Source: Anaerolineae bacterium
GTDB taxonomy: Bacteria > Chloroflexota > Anaerolineae > 4572-78 > NAK82
Reading direction: 5' to 3'
DNA length: 6,555 nucleotides
Assembly: GCA_030598425.1 (NCBI GenBank)
Contig: JAUVPY010000166.1
Span: 1 to 6,555, forward strand
The first letter of the stretch is position 1. Every line of letters begins with the position of its first letter. Under the pieces are notes generated by a model, which did not search any database, was not told the DNA's origin, and saw only the letters and a program-made list of their open reading frames with translations. Position numbers and translations under genes: made by a program. Positions 5,805-6,555 of this stretch are shown one piece after another.

Positions 5805-6515
5805 TTAGGCCCAGAAGGCTTTTTTCAGATCCTGAGGATCGGTGAATTCTTCGACCGGCCCTTCAAATTTGTTGCGCCCCAACTCCAGGACATACACGTA
5901 GTCAGCGATCTTGAGTGCCTGGCGGATTTCCTGGTCTACCAGAATAATGGTCATCCCATCGTTATCGCGTAGATCGACCAACATCTGGTACACCATTTCC
6001 GACAAAAGCTTGGCCAGGCCGGCGGTTGGCTCGTCCACCAGGATGATCTTGGGATCGGTCATCAGGGTGCGGCCCAACTCAACCATGCGCTGCATACCGC
6101 CCGAAAGTTCACCTGCTTGAGAACGACGCCGGTCTTTGATGGCTGGGAAACGCTCGTAGTTCTCTTCCAGCTTGCGCTGGATGCGCGCTTTGTCGCGGCG
6201 GAAGGTCCACGCGCCCAACTCCAGGTTCTCCTCGACCGTCATCCAGCGGAAGATCCCCGGCTCCTGGGGAATGTATGAGATCCCCAGCTCGATCAGCTTG
6301 TGGGTGGGAATGCCCCCCACGTGTTTACCTTCCAGCAGAATCTCACCGTCATTGGGTTCGAGAAAGCCATAAATGGCCTTGAGTAAGGTCGATTTCCCCA
6401 CCCCATTTGCGCCGAGGACGGTGGTGATCTTCTCCTTTTCGGCCTCAAGCGAGATGCCCTGAAGGATATTTAAGTCCCGGTAATAACCAACGTAAAGATC
6501 CTTGACCTCAAGCAT
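5805..6515 (-). CDS. livF: Branched-chain amino acid ABC transporter ATP-binding protein (LivF type)
   Basis: A 236-residue ATPase, normal LivF length, that powers uptake of branched-chain or related amino acids with a second ATPase (LivG), two permeases and a binding protein. Visible motifs are Walker A GANGVGKST (35-43), the Q-loop Gln84 in YIPQEPGIF, the signature LSGGMQR (137-143) and Walker B IILVDEPTAGL (157-167, Asp161 and Glu162). At the usual H-loop position it has ILVDQEIRQAL (191-201) with Gln195 instead of His. LivF proteins commonly read VEQN here, so this supports the subfamily and is not a defect. The ATG at 6515 overlaps the end of the upstream frame by 8 nt (ATGCTTGA), typical of tightly coupled livG-livF. 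GAGGGGA lies just before the start. Transported substrates of Liv systems vary and may include aromatic or other small acids. Confidence 0.92.
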   Translation of the reverse strand: MLEVKDLYVGYYRDLNILQGISLEAEKEKITTVLGANGVGKSTLLKAIYGFLEPNDGEILLEGKHVGGIPTHKLIELGISYIPQEPGIFRWMTVEENLELGAWTFRRDKARIQRKLEENYERFPAIKDRRRSQAGELSGGMQRMVELGRTLMTDPKIILVDEPTAGLAKLLSEMVYQMLVDLRDNDGMTIILVDQEIRQALKIADYVYVLELGRNKFEGPVEEFTDPQDLKKAFWA

Positions 6516-6555
6516 CTTCCCCTCTGTCCTCCCCTGGATGGGTCTCGAACGTGGC
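6508..6555 (-). CDS. 3' end of the gene upstream of livF, probably livG (partial)
   Basis: From the right edge, one minus-strand frame is open and ends at TGA 6510-6508, giving ATFETHPGEDRGEDA. The stop overlaps the livF ATG as ATGCTTGA, the usual layout for translational coupling. The 15 residues are an unconserved tail and carry no LivG motif, so identity rests on position only. The other two frames are also open over this short stretch. Confidence 0.4.
   Translation of the reverse strand, partial: ATFETHPGEDRGEDA

Overview
The window is a moderately GC-rich bacterial segment in two parts. Left part (1-1160) is a plus-strand metal(loid)-type regulator with the remains of its target permease. 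Right part (1168-6555) is a co-directional minus-strand cluster: the end of a branched-chain amino acid ABC importer operon, a PLP aminotransferase, a thiolase, a CaiB/BaiF CoA-transferase and a small SHOCT protein. There is no rRNA, tRNA, CRISPR array or transposase. The gene set and protein styles (ArsR plus DUF318/ArsP permease, Arg-rich SHOCT protein, Liv-type transporter beside CoA-thioester genes) suggest a free-living heterotroph, tentatively Chloroflexota. That assignment is an inference from impression, not a database result.

Left part: 1-63 is the Lys/Ala/Glu-rich tail of a gene entering from the left, followed by a strong hairpin (98-127). A near-consensus sigma70-type promoter (TTGACA, 17 bp, TATACT) then drives an ArsR/SmtB regulator (243-650). 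A perfect 7-4-7 inverted repeat lies right after the -10 box, so the regulator is expected to repress itself. A degenerate second copy of this operator region lies before the next gene, an ArsP/DUF318-family permease (from 710). That permease looks dead or recoded. It hits a stop inside a run of seven T at 1022-1028, its homology resumes in the -1 frame, and it then ends at about half family length where the convergent SHOCT gene begins.

Right part, in transcription order from the right edge: the last codons of a probable livG, livF (ATPase, overlapping it by 8 nt), an aminotransferase, a degradative-type thiolase and a class III CoA-transferase. A separately promoted Arg-rich membrane-anchored SHOCT protein follows. 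The order fits import of an amino acid, transamination to a 2-oxo acid, and handling of the derived acid as a CoA thioester. The oxidising enzymes between these steps are not in the window, so the pathway is a hypothesis. The intergenic gaps carry structured DNA: a 32-bp perfect palindrome between thiolase and CoA-transferase, and a 99-bp unit with about 16-bp inverted ends upstream of the thiolase.

Most of the window is ordinary metabolism. The points most worth a second look are the broken permease behind an intact autoregulated ArsR, the duplicated operator, the palindrome and the 99-bp unit.
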